Shown here one piece after another: positions 45,003 to 54,825 of a stretch of DNA of 64,000 nucleotides (position 1 is its first letter; every line of letters begins with the position of its first letter). The notes below the pieces were generated by a model that did not search any database, was not told the DNA's origin, and was given only the letters and a program-made list of their open reading frames with translations. The translations under genes were made by a program, and so were the position numbers. This DNA comes from Adiantum capillus-veneris (lineage: Eukaryota; Streptophyta; Polypodiopsida; Polypodiales; Pteridaceae). Location: assembly GCA_014529385.2 (NCBI GenBank), contig CM043960.1:28425396-28489395 (forward strand). The letters are read 5' to 3'.

Positions 45003-45901
45003 GTGTCCCAGGACATAAAAGTGTTCCATTACCAACCTAGTGTTAATGTTACTCAACTCACTCCCAACCAAATCAATGCACAATGGCATCATCAATCACT
45101 TCCATATCTCTTGATAAAGGTAGAGCTACTCCAGATCAAGGAAAGAATTTATAAAGACATGCAAATAGAAGGTACATATGAATTCCACCCCAAGTGCAGA
45201 AAGAGCTGTCTGAACAAGAATCCTATATACCTGATTTTATCCACAAGAGCACCTGCGGCACTCCAAAAGGATCTAACTTTTTGTCATGTACCAAAAGTAA
45301 GGACGTGTCAAGCACATGAGGCAATAACAAAGAAGCGGCCTACATGGCTGAATTATCCAAGATCGCCAACTCCAAAAAAGGGAACGTCGACAAAGGACTA
45401 CATGGTGAAGACCCTAATGGGTGCCATGTCATTCTTCAAAAGTCTCCTTGATCTCTCATACGCTATGCTTTACAAAATTTTCCAAATGCTGCTCACCTGC
45501 ATTGAAGTCTTTCATGATCCAGAGCAAGCAGGAGCCCCAAGGATGACTTTCCTCGAGGGAAATAAGGGTTTATGCTACGATCTCAGTGGCCAACCTTCCG
45601 AAGAAGTCCTCTATGGCTTCTACATCCACTGCATGTTCTTACCTTGTCATAATATGTTGGCATTTGAGGAAGCATTCTACATAGGGCTTTTCACTTGGCG
45701 AGAACGAAGATTTTTGGGTCAGTGATCAGCAACTTGACTTCAAGATTCGTCGGCTACTCCGCAATCGAGCTTAAAAATAGAGTCACTATGCAGTTTTTGC
45801 AGGTGCCAGACAAAGGGAGAAAGATCAGATATGAAAAGGCTCTACATGCACTTAAAAGCCACCTCACCAGTCGTCAACCCAAAGATTATTTCAGCCCATA
45901 A
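45003..45901 (+). pseudogene. R5 conserved pre-LTR domain, one frameshift
   Basis: Frame 45003-45725 gives LTPNQINAQWHHQSLPYLL, PTWLNYPRSPTPKKGT, DYMVKTLMGAMSFF, CYDLSGQPSEEVLYGFY and AFEEAFYIGLFT, all alignable with R3. A frameshift near 45700 moves to 45695-45901 (RFVGYSAIELKNRVTMQFL, HLTSRQPKDYFSP), which preserves an end lost in R3 but shared with R8 on the minus strand. Function unknown. Confidence 0.65.
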
Positions 45902-45927
45902 AGCTGTGTCAAGGGACAACACAGGCT

Positions 45928-45940
45928 AGGAGGGGGGGAA
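45928..45940 (+). other. R5 polypurine tract
   Basis: AGGAGGGGGGGAA sits directly against the TGTTAG of the 3' LTR. Confidence 0.8.
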
Positions 45941-47000
45941 TGTTAGCAGAAAGCTAACTTGGATACCATTTTTTGGAGCTCTCAGATACCATTTTTTGGA
46001 GCTCTCATTGTAAAAACACTTATCATTTTGATAAATCAAGAATATTGTCACTCCTATTTTCCGGATAAAACTTGTAATTGATGAGCCGGGGCTACAAGCT
46101 TCCAGATTGTATCAACCTGTCTTTACCCATCTTTACTTAGAGCTCTCAGATTATTAGTTTTGACCACCAAAAACCTTGGCTAAGGTATAAAAGCCAATTT
46201 TTGTAATTTTTTTGAAGTTTTGGATAATGAAATACACAGCGTGAGCTAATGGCGCTCACTTCTCTCCTTCTTGCGCTTCCTACACCCTCTCCGATTTTCA
46301 CATTGCAGTCGTGTTTGTTGCATTTTTTGCAACCACATGTAAGAGCTCTACGCATTGACGTAAGCATTTCACAGTATTTCGTAGCTTTTGGCATCGCAGA
46401 CCCGCAGCCTAATTTCATCATAAGTAGGAATTTACACTTCAAAATCAAAATATTGTGTTGATGGTCATCATGCTATGTTTGAGTGTGTGTGTGACACAAT
46501 GAGCAGTCTTAGCTCTAGGTCACCTAGTGTGTTTATTTGCTTGTTTTGAGTTGTTAATGGTGTTTTAAGTGAAATTAAGGATGGAAAAGAGGTACTTAGG
46601 CCTTAGGAGGACCCGTCATTAATCATTTTGGTGAAGGTAAGAGGTGGAACCAATTGCAGTTTCTCACCTGTTTGATGGGTGACTTTTGCATGTTTTGTTG
46701 TTGGAAACCTATTGCCTATAGCCTAGAGACCCCTAATCTCAAGTTTCATGTCATTTGGAGTTCATTTGACACCTCTACAACCGTTTGAATGTTAGTTAGA
46801 TCGCACTGGAGACAGGCATTTTGACTAATTCCTCATCTTACACGCTTGTGACACCTCTCTCCTCAGTGCATTGTCATTTGGGACTTTGCATTTGACGTTT
46901 CTATGTGCTAGTCGGGTCAACTACATCCTCAAATTGAAATCTTTATGTTAGTTTGAGTTCTCGCTATGCTACATCGTACCATCGCTACAATCCGCCAACA
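45941..47000 (+). repeat. R5 3' LTR
   Basis: Begins TGTTAGCAG and ends TCCGCCAACA. The end resembles the R3 LTR end (GTGAGTTCTC...GTCC-AACA), which marks the two as related families. A TATAAAAG box lies at 46186-46193. A local duplication of GATACCATTTTTTGGAGCTC occurs near 45962-46006. Confidence 0.75.
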
Positions 47001-47140
47001 AAGGGGCCCTACGTATGCATACTAGGTCAATGCATGAAAATGTGCAAGAGGCGGGTCTTAAGCAGTTTTCTTAAGGGCATTCAATGGCGAGGCTCACATG
47101 TGTTCTTGTCAACAAGCGCATACCATGTAGTAAGAATTGT

Positions 47141-48230
47141 AGCTCAATATTGCATTGAAAAATTGTTGAAGGGTTTTGTCGGTTCAAGTTCTGAGATTGT
47201 GATTGAAGTATCAACCGCCATTCTTTGATCGTGTCTTTGGAAGAATTTCATAGTGGGTACAACTCCATTCGTTTGAATGTCTAGATTGGCAATCTCTATT
47301 TCTTCTTGATCCAACTTTGTATTGGTAGTTGTTGCACCTTTTTGGGCTTTGGTAACCACTTTGTTGTGTCTTGAAATATTCGCAGCTTTGAAAGCAAATT
47401 AGCCCGTTTGATAGTCTAACTTGTCGTGGTTACTGAGTAGATTGTTTTCACTATTTTGTAGAATGTAGTTGAACTTTTGGAATCCAAAAAACCTTGGACT
47501 CATGGGTTCCTTTAGATATCCAGACTTTGGCTTTGTCTTTGGCTGTACTTGCTTAGCTCGCCTTGTAGGTATCCACATTTGCCAGTTTGGCCATGAGTGG
47601 ATAGATTTTGCGGTTATTTTTGGGATAAGTGGATGCTTCTTTGCCACTTGTTCTAAAAGGAGCAGATGACTAGCAATTGTAGCCTCAAGGCTATCCATTG
47701 GCTCAGTAGCTATAATGCCCTATTTCGGTTGTTGTTTCTCGTTTTCAGTTACCCCATTGGCTTCATTCTTGTCTTTGTTGGTATCTTTGTTGAAAAGATA
47801 CATGGTATATTTTCTGGAAGCAAAATCAACATACATTACTTGAATCCCTGGTGTGACATGCATCTGGTTGTCTGTCCATTGGATATACGTGTTCTATTTG
47901 CATTTTCATGGTGTGTCCAGTATTAGTAGCTGGCTATTTGAGGCATCTGGTGGTAGTACAAAAAAGTTAAGGGGACACTCGTATCCATTAATGTGTATTG
48001 TGAGCTCCACAAAACCTGTAGCTGTATTGATAGTTCCATTGAATCCTGTAAATATTCTTTCTACGGGGTGTAGAATCAATTCTGCCATTTGACAATAAAG
48101 ATTCCAACTGCTAGTATTCACTTGAGCATCGAAGTTGATCAATGCATGACTAAATAACATTATAGCTCCTAACTTTACAACAGTGTATGGATCCACATTT
48201 TCATCTTTCTTGATGCTGGTAATCTGATAA
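47141..48230 (-). pseudogene. R6 protease-like plus W-repeat ORF (minus strand)
   Basis: Downstream of the R6 integrase on the minus strand: VDPYTVVKLGAIMLFSHALI then NFDAQVNTSSWNLY (about 48120), ELTIHINGYECPLNFFVLPP and LLILDTP (about 47910). The layout is that of a retropepsin, but the D-T/S-G reads N-F-D. Further on are NWQMWIPTRRAKQ (about 47580) and GVVPTMKFF (about 47250). The arrangement equals that of R3 31614-33207 and, with an intact active site, R7 ORF1. Broken by stops and frameshifts. Confidence 0.6.
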
Positions 48231-48379
48231 ATTTTGTGTTTTTGTTTTGTTGCTCGCTCACTTGCTTCTTGTTATGCATGTTGAATCTTGAGTTGCTGCT
48301 TTTCCTTTGTGTTTTCAGCTGCATGTGCCCTTTCAAGCATCTCTTGTGTCAGTGACATGTGATTTTTTAAAATTTTGCA

Positions 48380-48920
48380 TCCACTTATCCAGTTTGGCAT
48401 TTCCTATCTATCCAATGTAGGAATCTTAATGGCCCCACTAGGTGATATAGAGTGAATCACAAATGGCCCCATTCCTTCCTTTTTCAATTTTTTTGTTTTT
48501 TTCTTAAGACTATAGACAAGCACATAATCCCCTGGTGCAAAGTTTCTAGATTTCACATGTTTGTCATGAAACTCTTTCATGCGTCATTTTTGGATGTATA
48601 TTGTGACTACAACCTTTAGTCTAATTTCATTCAACTTTTCTAGTTCATTCAGACGACTAGACCATTCATGTCTAGTCCATTGGAGTTTTTTGGCTATCTT
48701 CAATGTTGGAATCATAAATACTATGGGTAATATGGCATCAAGTCCAAATACTATTTTATAAGGTGCGGTCCCTAAAACCATCTTGTATGCAACTCTATAA
48801 CCCCAAACAATAGAGTGCAACTTTTGATCCCAATCCGAACTATTGTCATTCACAATTTTAGTGAGAATTGCGCACAAGACTTTGTCGGTGCTTTCGCCTT
48901 GACCATTAGCTTGCGGATGT
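48380..48920 (-). pseudogene. R6 integrase C-terminal half (minus strand)
   Basis: Minus-strand reading starts at HPQANGQGES (about 48915), then LCAILTKIVNDNSSDWDQKL, YRVAYKMVLGTAPYKIVFGL and WSSRLNELEKLNEIRLK, and after a stop FHDKHVKSRNFAPGDYVLVY and KEGMGPFVIHSISPSGAIK. It is collinear with the R3 integrase end at 31023-31613 and ends in the same EMPNWISGC motif. The catalytic Asp residues lie outside the fragment. Confidence 0.75.
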
Positions 48921-48930
48921 TACGGGGCTG

Positions 48931-49190
48931 ATTTGAAAAGATTGTGGCGATTGTTGCAACTGGAAGTTTTTTCACACTTCTTGATGCACTTTATGTACCT
49001 TGGATCAATAAGAACCTTTTTTCTATATTTGCACTTGCTAGACTTGGTCTTGTTGTGAAATTTGTGGATGAAAGATGTACAATTCATTATCTCAGTTTTG
49101 GTTGATGAAATCATTGCATATGGCATTTTATGCCATGGGGTGTATAAGATCACTTTGTATGACAAGTGTGGACGAAGGGATTCAGTCGAG
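48931..49190 (+). pseudogene. Ty1/copia gag-pol fragment
   Basis: Plus-strand reading gives DALYVPWINKNLFSIFALAR, LGLVVKFVDERCTIHYLS and, after a frameshift near 49105, IIAYGILCHGVYKITLYDK. This is the stretch after the protease active site of copia polyproteins (D-V-L-Y-V-P ... K-N-L-L-S, then C-x-I and G-L-Y-K-L). Only about 80 residues remain; R7 inserted at its right end. Confidence 0.65.
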
Positions 49191-49487
49191 TGTTAACCCT
49201 CACGGCACACGGACACATGATCACCTACGATGGACGTGTATTATGTATTTGGTAGAGTCAGGTACCGGGCTTGTCGGACCAATAGGGAAAGGTAGAGTGA
49301 TCGCCGATGAGAGGCGCACTTTAACTTGGACATTCAAGGGATTAGTTGGTTAAGCATGGGCGCCCAAGTGTGAATGGGGTGAGCTCCTATAAAAGCCAAC
49401 TAAACCTAATTTTTACTCATTCTCTCATTTGTGCAATTGAAGAGTGCTCTTGCTCCATCTCCATCTTCTTCTTCTTCTTCACCTCCT

Positions 49488-49518
<31 letters not shown>

Positions 49519-49768
49519 GAGAGTGTGTGTGCGATCGAGCATTACGAAGGCACGACGGCGGCGAAGCGGTTGAGCGCGGCACGACTGCAGCTTCTTCTTC
49601 ATCGCGGCGAGGAATCCACCACGAAGGCGAGCGTAGAGCGGTGAGTGACACACCCTTTGTTTTCTTGAGCTTGCTAGTTTAGGCTTGTTGTGTGCTTGGA
49701 GCCGTTTGTGGCTCGCATACGGTGTATTGGCAAGTCCCTTGCTTCGACAGTGCGGCAAGGAGCGCACA
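49191..49768 (+). repeat. R7 5' LTR
   Basis: Starts TGTTAACCCTCACGG and ends GAGCGCACA. Carries a TATAAAA box at 49388-49394, followed about 100 bases later by (CTT)n and (GT)n/(GA)n runs that give spurious open frames on both strands. Confidence 0.95.
49388..49394 (+). promoter_or_regulatory. R7 LTR TATA box
   Basis: TATAAAA within CTCCTATAAAAGCC, repeated in the 3' LTR at 54440-54446. Its place in the middle of the LTR fits a U3/R boundary; the transcript would start about 30 bases downstream. Confidence 0.7.
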
Positions 49769-49772
49769 TTTT

Positions 49773-49790
49773 TGGCGCCGTTGCCGGGGA
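49773..49790 (+). other. R7 primer-binding site, tRNA-Asp
   Basis: TGGCGCCGTTGCCGGGGA, four bases after the LTR end, is the standard tRNA-Asp complement of plant Ty3/gypsy elements. Confidence 0.92.
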
Positions 49791-49859
49791 TATGCCCTAC
49801 ACTAAGCTCGGTTAGCACTTTACGCTTCCTTGTGGTGCAATTTGTATCATAGGAAAGGC

Positions 49860-50650
49860 AGGGAAGGGGTGTGTGGAGATTTCTGTTTTTTGCGTTTTCT
49901 GCAATTGCTGTCAAGTTTCAATTTCTGCTATTGTCTGCGTTTTTTCAATTTCTGCAATTTCAAGTTCGGCGTTTTCAATTTCTGTCAAGTTCTGCAGTTT
50001 CTGCGTTTTTCTGCATTTTCTGCATTTTCTGCGTTTTCTGCATTTTCTGCAAAAAAAAAAAAAAAAAAAAAATCGGAAATTAAAAACGCGAGCGAGTGGG
50101 TGGCGAAATTTTTCGAAAATAAAAAACACGACTCTTAAAACGTACGGGTTGGTTTGTATAAAAGGTAGATCGGGATCGGGATCATTTTCCCAAGCCCAAG
50201 CCCAAGCCCAAGCCCAAGCCCAAGCCCAGGCCCAGGCCCAGGCCCAGGCCCAGGCCCAGGCCCAGGCCTCAGTCCTCAGTCTTATGATATATACTAGACT
50301 CACTCTTATATATATACCCTACTCCCTCAAGAGAGAATGAGAGCATGTGGGACAAGTCCTCCACTTTCCTCCTTTCTCTTCCCACTTGCACCCTTAGACT
50401 TTCTAGTTTGGGCCTAGTTCCCTACTGGAAATTGACAGTTTTAGGGATTCCGAGGGCATATAGTGACCAAACGGAGGGCTGTAAAGCACGGCACGACCCT
50501 CTGACCGATACGCTCGTTTTGAGCTATCACACGGCCCATTCCACGACACGCTCTAAAAAATCTAGCAAAAAAACAAACAAAAAATACGCTAAAAACTAGT
50601 CACAAGGCCTCCTAAAGCAGCTTTTTGACACCTTAGGGTATCAAAAGCAC
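49860..50650 (+). other. R7 untranslated leader with simple repeats
   Basis: Contains TTCTGCATT/TTCTGCGTT short repeats (49880-50050), a run of 22 A (50051-50072), and a hexamer array of CCCAAG then CCCAGG (50189-50267, about 13 units). The hexamers would read as Gln-Ala or Pro-Lys type repeats but no credible protein contains them. No other gene was seen. Confidence 0.8.
50189..50267. repeat. CCCAAG/CCCAGG hexamer tandem repeat
   Basis: Period 6, the first half CCCAAG and the second half CCCAGG, ending CCCAGGCCTCAG. A single G-for-A change spread through half the array implies slippage after mutation. Confidence 0.95.
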
Positions 50651-52174
50651 ATGCACTTACGCTCTGGGCGAGTGTTAGAACACGAGCATATTGAGGGTGC
50701 CTCTGTTCATACGGACACCCATTACCCATCCACGATAAGCTCTAGACCCTCAGCGGGGACACAAGGTAGCACCACCCAAGACCCTAAAATAGCCGCTAGT
50801 GATTCCTCCTCCGACTCAGAAATCATGGAAGCATACCCTACCCAAAACACTGAGAGAGAAGGCCATGCACCTCCCGAAGCTCCACAGCCTAGTACTAGTA
50901 TGTTTAGCCGTTTGATGGAAACATTAGGTAGAGCTACTCGCTCGGAACCTGATGCAAATGAAGCACACGAAGAGGATGGGTTGGACTCTGACACACCTCT
51001 ACGATACCCCATTGAGTTAAATAGTGCCTATGGAAAAGTGCTATATAACGCCTTATTGGACACGGGTGCTAAATACAATCTGCTATCCTATGGGGTGTGG
51101 TGTCAGTTAGGGAAGCCACCTCTATCTGAGAGTATTATCCAAGTCAAGGGTGTCAACAAGAAAAAAACTACGGTTTTTGGAATCTGGCACACTTCTGTCA
51201 GTTATGACAATGGGATGGTAGCTCAAGACTTTTTGGTCATGCCTACTGGAACTATGGAGGGTAATATAAACCTAGGCCGCACGTGGATGATAGCCACCAA
51301 ATGCACTATTGATTGGGGGACTGGGGGTGTTACAACGCAAAAACCAACTCTTAGCCCTACCACTCAAGCCATAGTCCCTGAGATATGGCCCAAGGAAATA
51401 AAACCCAAGACATTGCATGTCCAGGAGGTTGAACCATACGTCCCCATAGCCCAACTCTCTAGAGCTTCAACTAATGTAGTTGAAAGAAAGCTTGAGACAC
51501 ACAAGAACCATCCTAATATAACAGAGAAAACATATAAGTGGGTCCCTAAAACCTCTGTAGTGAGCATGGTTGATGCAAAAAAACGGAAACCTAGCAAGAA
51601 CCGTACCACTCACTCCAAGAAATGTAAAGAAACGCTGCGTTGGATTCCTAAACGACTATTGGAAGCCCAAGGATACTATGAAGGAAATGATCAAATCTGG
51701 GTGCCCAAACGTAAAGTGTACTCTTACCTGTCACCTGGCCCATGTAAACCCAATCCTGTGGCTCCAAAACAAATTGAAAATCGTGGGAAGAAAAAAATCA
51801 TGGAATGTTACACACCCGTTCTAGAGCTAGTTTGGGTACCAAAGAAAGAACGATTTGTTCCACCTAGCTCAGGAAGGGGGGAGTCCCATGAAGATTCTAG
51901 CTCATCATGTAATACATCCATAGAGGTAAAAGCTTCTACACAGCCTCCATCTATAGTAGTGGACCTCCATGAAGCTAAAAAAGAATCCACACCTCCCAGT
52001 GTTCAAGAATCACCTAATGAACCACTTCAAGTTCAATCTTGGGAGAGTACCTTACCACCCTTGCAGCTTGACGAGGCACCTAGGGTAATAGAAAACTACT
52101 GGCAAAAATCCTCACCTATTACCAACTGGAACAATTGGTTTCAAAGGGTGACAAGCTCATTTCAAACGGTATGA
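50651..52174 (+). CDS. R7 ORF1: retropepsin domain plus W-[VI]-P-K repeats
   Basis: Intact frame of 507 codons. The start MHLRSGRVLEHEH recalls plant Gag N-termini (LRSG). An acidic/Ser-rich segment follows. Residues about 118-220 form an aspartic-protease-like domain: YNALLDTGAKYNLLSYGVW holds the catalytic D-T-G, with a flap-side HTSVSYDNGMVAQDFLVM and a closing NLGRTWMIATKCTIDW. The C-terminal half carries four W-x-P-K motifs: KWVPKT (51537), RWIPKR (51639), IWVPKR (51696) and VWVPKK (51831), in a basic, low-complexity context, then an acidic tail. There is no zinc knuckle, RT or integrase. It could be a protease joined to an RNA- or partner-binding tail. W-V-P-K words also occur in other plant retroelement proteins, so repeats alone are not unique. 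Confidence 0.75.
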   Translation: MHLRSGRVLEHEHIEGASVHTDTHYPSTISSRPSAGTQGSTTQDPKIAASDSSSDSEIMEAYPTQNTEREGHAPPEAPQPSTSMFSRLMETLGRATRSEPDANEAHEEDGLDSDTPLRYPIELNSAYGKVLYNALLDTGAKYNLLSYGVWCQLGKPPLSESIIQVKGVNKKKTTVFGIWHTSVSYDNGMVAQDFLVMPTGTMEGNINLGRTWMIATKCTIDWGTGGVTTQKPTLSPTTQAIVPEIWPKEIKPKTLHVQEVEPYVPIAQLSRASTNVVERKLETHKNHPNITEKTYKWVPKTSVVSMVDAKKRKPSKNRTTHSKKCKETLRWIPKRLLEAQGYYEGNDQIWVPKRKVYSYLSPGPCKPNPVAPKQIENRGKKKIMECYTPVLELVWVPKKERFVPPSSGRGESHEDSSSSCNTSIEVKASTQPPSIVVDLHEAKKESTPPSVQESPNEPLQVQSWESTLPPLQLDEAPRVIENYWQKSSPITNWNNWFQRVTSSFQTV

Positions 52175-52177
52175 TCT

Positions 52178-52192
52178 ACCCAAGGAAGGGGG
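52178..52192 (+). other. R7 second polypurine-like tract
   Basis: AAGGAAGGGGGGAG just after the ORF1 stop is almost the same as the terminal tract AGGAAGGGGGG at 54230-54240, and AGGAAGGGGGGAG also occurs inside ORF1 at about 51879. Internal tracts could act as central plus-strand primers. Confidence 0.5.
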
Positions 52193-52456
52193 GAGTGTGT
52201 GTGGACATCCATCATTCACTTGCTTCCCTCTCAACCTTTTTCCCTGACCTCTTAATCTCCGATCTTAGGGAATGTATATATATAGCCTTATACTCACAAA
52301 AAAAGAAAAATAGTAAAGAGCAAGAGCGCCTAGCAATGAGAGAGCACCCTATCAGATCTTACATATAAGTCCAAATTCACCGTGTCAAGTCAAGCAACAC
52401 ACAAAAACAACTCTTATGTTTTAAAGGCCTAACCAAATCTATCTGTCTTGTCAGAA

Positions 52457-52879
52457 ATGGCTACTTCACCAGAGGCATGCACTTCTATTTTTGATGAAAG
52501 GTACCCCTTGTCTTTTCAACAAGTGTTCTACGTATGCTACCCTATACTTTCTTGCGAATGGGATTTGATAGAGAGCCTTGCATGTGAGAGAAATTTTGAG
52601 GAGTTAGAATGGCTGATACGTCTATGGCTAACTAGTGATCCCTACCCAGTGGCGAATGTGTCTCCAATGGCACATGCTTATTCTTTTGCACAAGATGAGT
52701 ATCCACGCATCACGAGGTTCTTGATTAGCATGCTTGCACAAGAGGATGATGAAGAGGAACTAATAGAGACCGAGGAAGACTATGGCCTCACGGACAACGA
52801 TTTTATTTATCTAGATGATGAGGATAGAGGCCTAGCCTTAGGGTGGCCACCCGGTTTATATAATATCCTCTTTCCTTGA
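52457..52879 (+). CDS. R7 ORF2: small acidic protein, unknown
   Basis: 140 codons from the ATG at 52457 (MATSPEACTSIFDERYPLSF). Features: a Trp/Leu-rich middle (CERNFEELEWLIRLWLTSDP), an acidic run (AQEDDEEELIETEEDYGL) and the ending LGWPPGLYNILFP. No signal peptide or membrane segment. It lies 280 bases after ORF1 in a sequence of an apparently recent element, so it may be expressed. I do not recognise the family. Confidence 0.5.
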   Translation: MATSPEACTSIFDERYPLSFQQVFYVCYPILSCEWDLIESLACERNFEELEWLIRLWLTSDPYPVANVSPMAHAYSFAQDEYPRITRFLISMLAQEDDEEELIETEEDYGLTDNDFIYLDDEDRGLALGWPPGLYNILFP

Positions 52880-54228
52880 TTCTAAAAGGGGTGACAGATA
52901 GGTAGGTTAGGGGTCTAGATTGTGTTTTGAGTTTGTTTTTTAGGAGTTTTAATTTTTCCCACTGATGTGCCTCCTAGAGGTATTGTTTGTGTTTCCTAGT
53001 GTGTACAGGAGCGTGTTGCTATTGATAGGATTTGGACCTTCATGGAACCTTTCTCTCGTTCACACTTCAAATCAAGCGCGACCATCAACACAAACAGGTG
53101 TTTCTTGTCCATTAGCATTGCCCTTATCTTTTTTGCATCCATGTTTGTCTGCTTTGATTGTGATTGGTAGCATACTATTCAGCGCATTGGCTTAGTATCC
53201 AACATTTAATTCAATGTAATCTTTTGTCATAATCACTTGTTTAGGTGTAAAAATCAAGCAGTCCGACTAAGCTAGTTTGACCAAGTTAGGTGTTAGAAAT
53301 CTTCTCTTAATACCATGGGGAATGCCTTCCTAATAAGCAATGGTTACTTAGGTTCTTAATCCGATTTAGGCAGCATTGTATGAAATGTACTAGGGCTTTC
53401 TAGTGGGCTTAAACCTATTGACCTTTAGCTTAAGTATTATAAAGGGAGTTTACTAATGTGATGAGCCTGGGGAGGGTAACAGTGTTATATGACCCCCCAA
53501 AGTTACAAAATTAAAATGATGAAAATGAACAAACAAAAAATCAAAGTGCCACAATGTAAAATTTTAAGCTGGAAGAGAAATCTCGGCTTGATTTGGTACT
53601 TCACTCACATGTATAGCCTATGGTACTAGAGCCCTAGAGGTTCCCAGTGTGGGCGCTTTTCCTTGAAAAGCAAAAAACCCAAGGCATACAAAATAAGCAC
53701 ACACATCATAATTGAATCAGTGTGAAAAGACCTTGGGGGGTCAAAGAAAAAGTAATCAGTCAGGCGATGATTTCATGAGAAATTCCTTTTATGGTAGCTT
53801 AACTACAAGGTTTTCTAGATATAGCCTCTAGTCAGCCCTTGAACATGAATACTTGGCTCTCGCGATTAAACAACTTAATTGACCACAGAAAATTAAGAAG
53901 CTTACCCATGGTATTAATATTCGATCTCTAGTGCTTTTCGACCGTCAAATTAGCGACCCCAGACTTGTTTAATTTTTTGCCTTTACATCAGTTTATGCCT
54001 TTGATTACATTGCAATTTAATGTTCATTGCTAACAAATTGTTTGAAATTCTTTTACCAATCAATGTGTCTACCTAAAACTGCATATGCTTTTTAAGAGAA
54101 TGCAATTACTGTGCCAATGTTGTTTGATTTTGCAGTGACTAAAGAAGGCTAAGGACATTCATCTCAAATGCTCTTCCACCTCGACGAACCAGCTTCAACT
54201 CAATAGCTTCCGAGGACGGAATCTACAT
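52880..54228 (+). other. R7 3' non-coding region
   Basis: About 1.35 kb between ORF2 and the polypurine tract. Contains only short frames; the one at 52965-53195 has no recognisable motif. Nothing else was seen. Confidence 0.6.
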
Positions 54229-54229
54229 C

Positions 54230-54240
54230 AGGAAGGGGGG
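54230..54240 (+). other. R7 polypurine tract
   Basis: AGGAAGGGGGG followed by CA and the TGTTAACC of the 3' LTR. Confidence 0.85.
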
Positions 54241-54242
54241 CA

Positions 54243-54539
54243 TGTTAACCCTCACGGCACACGGACACATGATCACCTACGATGGACGTGTATTATGTAT
54301 TTGGTAGAGTCAGGTACCGGGCTTGTCGGACCAATAGGGAAAGGTAGAGTGATCGCCGATGAGAGGCGCACTTTAACTTGGACATTCAAGGGATTAGTTG
54401 GTTAAGCATGGGCGCCCAAGTGTGAATGGGGTGAGCTCCTATAAAAGCCAACTAAACCTAATTTTTACTCATTCTCTCATTTGTGCAATTGAAGAGTGCT
54501 CTTGCTCCATCTCCATCTTCTTCTTCTTCTTCACCTCCT

Positions 54540-54570
<31 letters not shown>

Positions 54571-54820
54571 GAGAGTGTGTGTGCGATCGAGCATTACGAA
54601 GGCACGACGGCGGCGAAGCGGTTGAGCGCGGCACGACTGCAGCTTCTTCTTCATCGCGGCGAGGAATCCACCACGAAGGCGAGCGTAGAGCGGTGAGTGA
54701 CACACCCTTTGTTTTCTTGAGCTTGCTAGTTTAGGCTTGTTGTGTGCTTGGAGCCGTTTGTGGCTCGCATACGGTGTATTGGCAAGTCCCTTGCTTCGAC
54801 AGTGCGGCAAGGAGCGCACA
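54243..54820 (+). repeat. R7 3' LTR
   Basis: Same length and, as far as I can read, same sequence as 49191-49768 (offset 5052). It contains the TATAAAA at 54440-54446 and is followed by the target duplication TCGAG. Confidence 0.95.
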
Positions 54821-54825
54821 TCGAG

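Larger units (their letters stand above)
41641..47000 (+). mobile_element. R5: internally deleted relative of R3
   Basis: Starts with TGTTAGCAGCAAGC, the same start as its 3' LTR at 45941, but the 5' LTR breaks off near 41835. Gag, pol and primer-binding site are missing. What remains is the coiled-coil ORF and the conserved pre-LTR domain, a polypurine tract and a full 3' LTR. No target duplication was found (5' flank ends TTCACAG; 3' flank starts AAGGGG), so the ends may be rearranged. Confidence 0.7.
49191..54820 (+). mobile_element. R7: complete, young non-autonomous LTR retrotransposon
   Basis: LTRs of 578 bp at 49191-49768 and 54243-54820 look identical base for base. A perfect 5-bp target duplication TCGAG flanks it (49186-49190 and 54821-54825). 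It has an exact tRNA-Asp primer-binding site and a polypurine tract. The 4.5-kb interior encodes two proteins but no RT, RNase H or integrase, so it must move with enzymes from another element. R3-type elements are candidates because of the shared primer site, the LRSG protein start and the W-repeat ORF. Total length 5630 bp. Confidence 0.92.

Noticed and set aside
46367-46374. TTTCACAG as a possible target duplication for R5 (matches the flank at 41633-41640)
   Set aside because: The R5 3' LTR continues to 47000, where its end matches the R3 LTR end, so the match at 46367 lies inside the LTR and is chance.
49444-49914. Open frames on both strands within the R7 LTR and leader
   Set aside because: They fall in LTR sequence with CTT, GT and GA runs, recur identically at 54496-54819, and show no protein-like composition.
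49873-50340. A 155-codon frame with Gln-Ala repeats and its minus-strand Ala-Trp counterpart
   Set aside because: It comes from the CCCAAG/CCCAGG hexamer array and the TTCTGC-rich leader; not a plausible gene.
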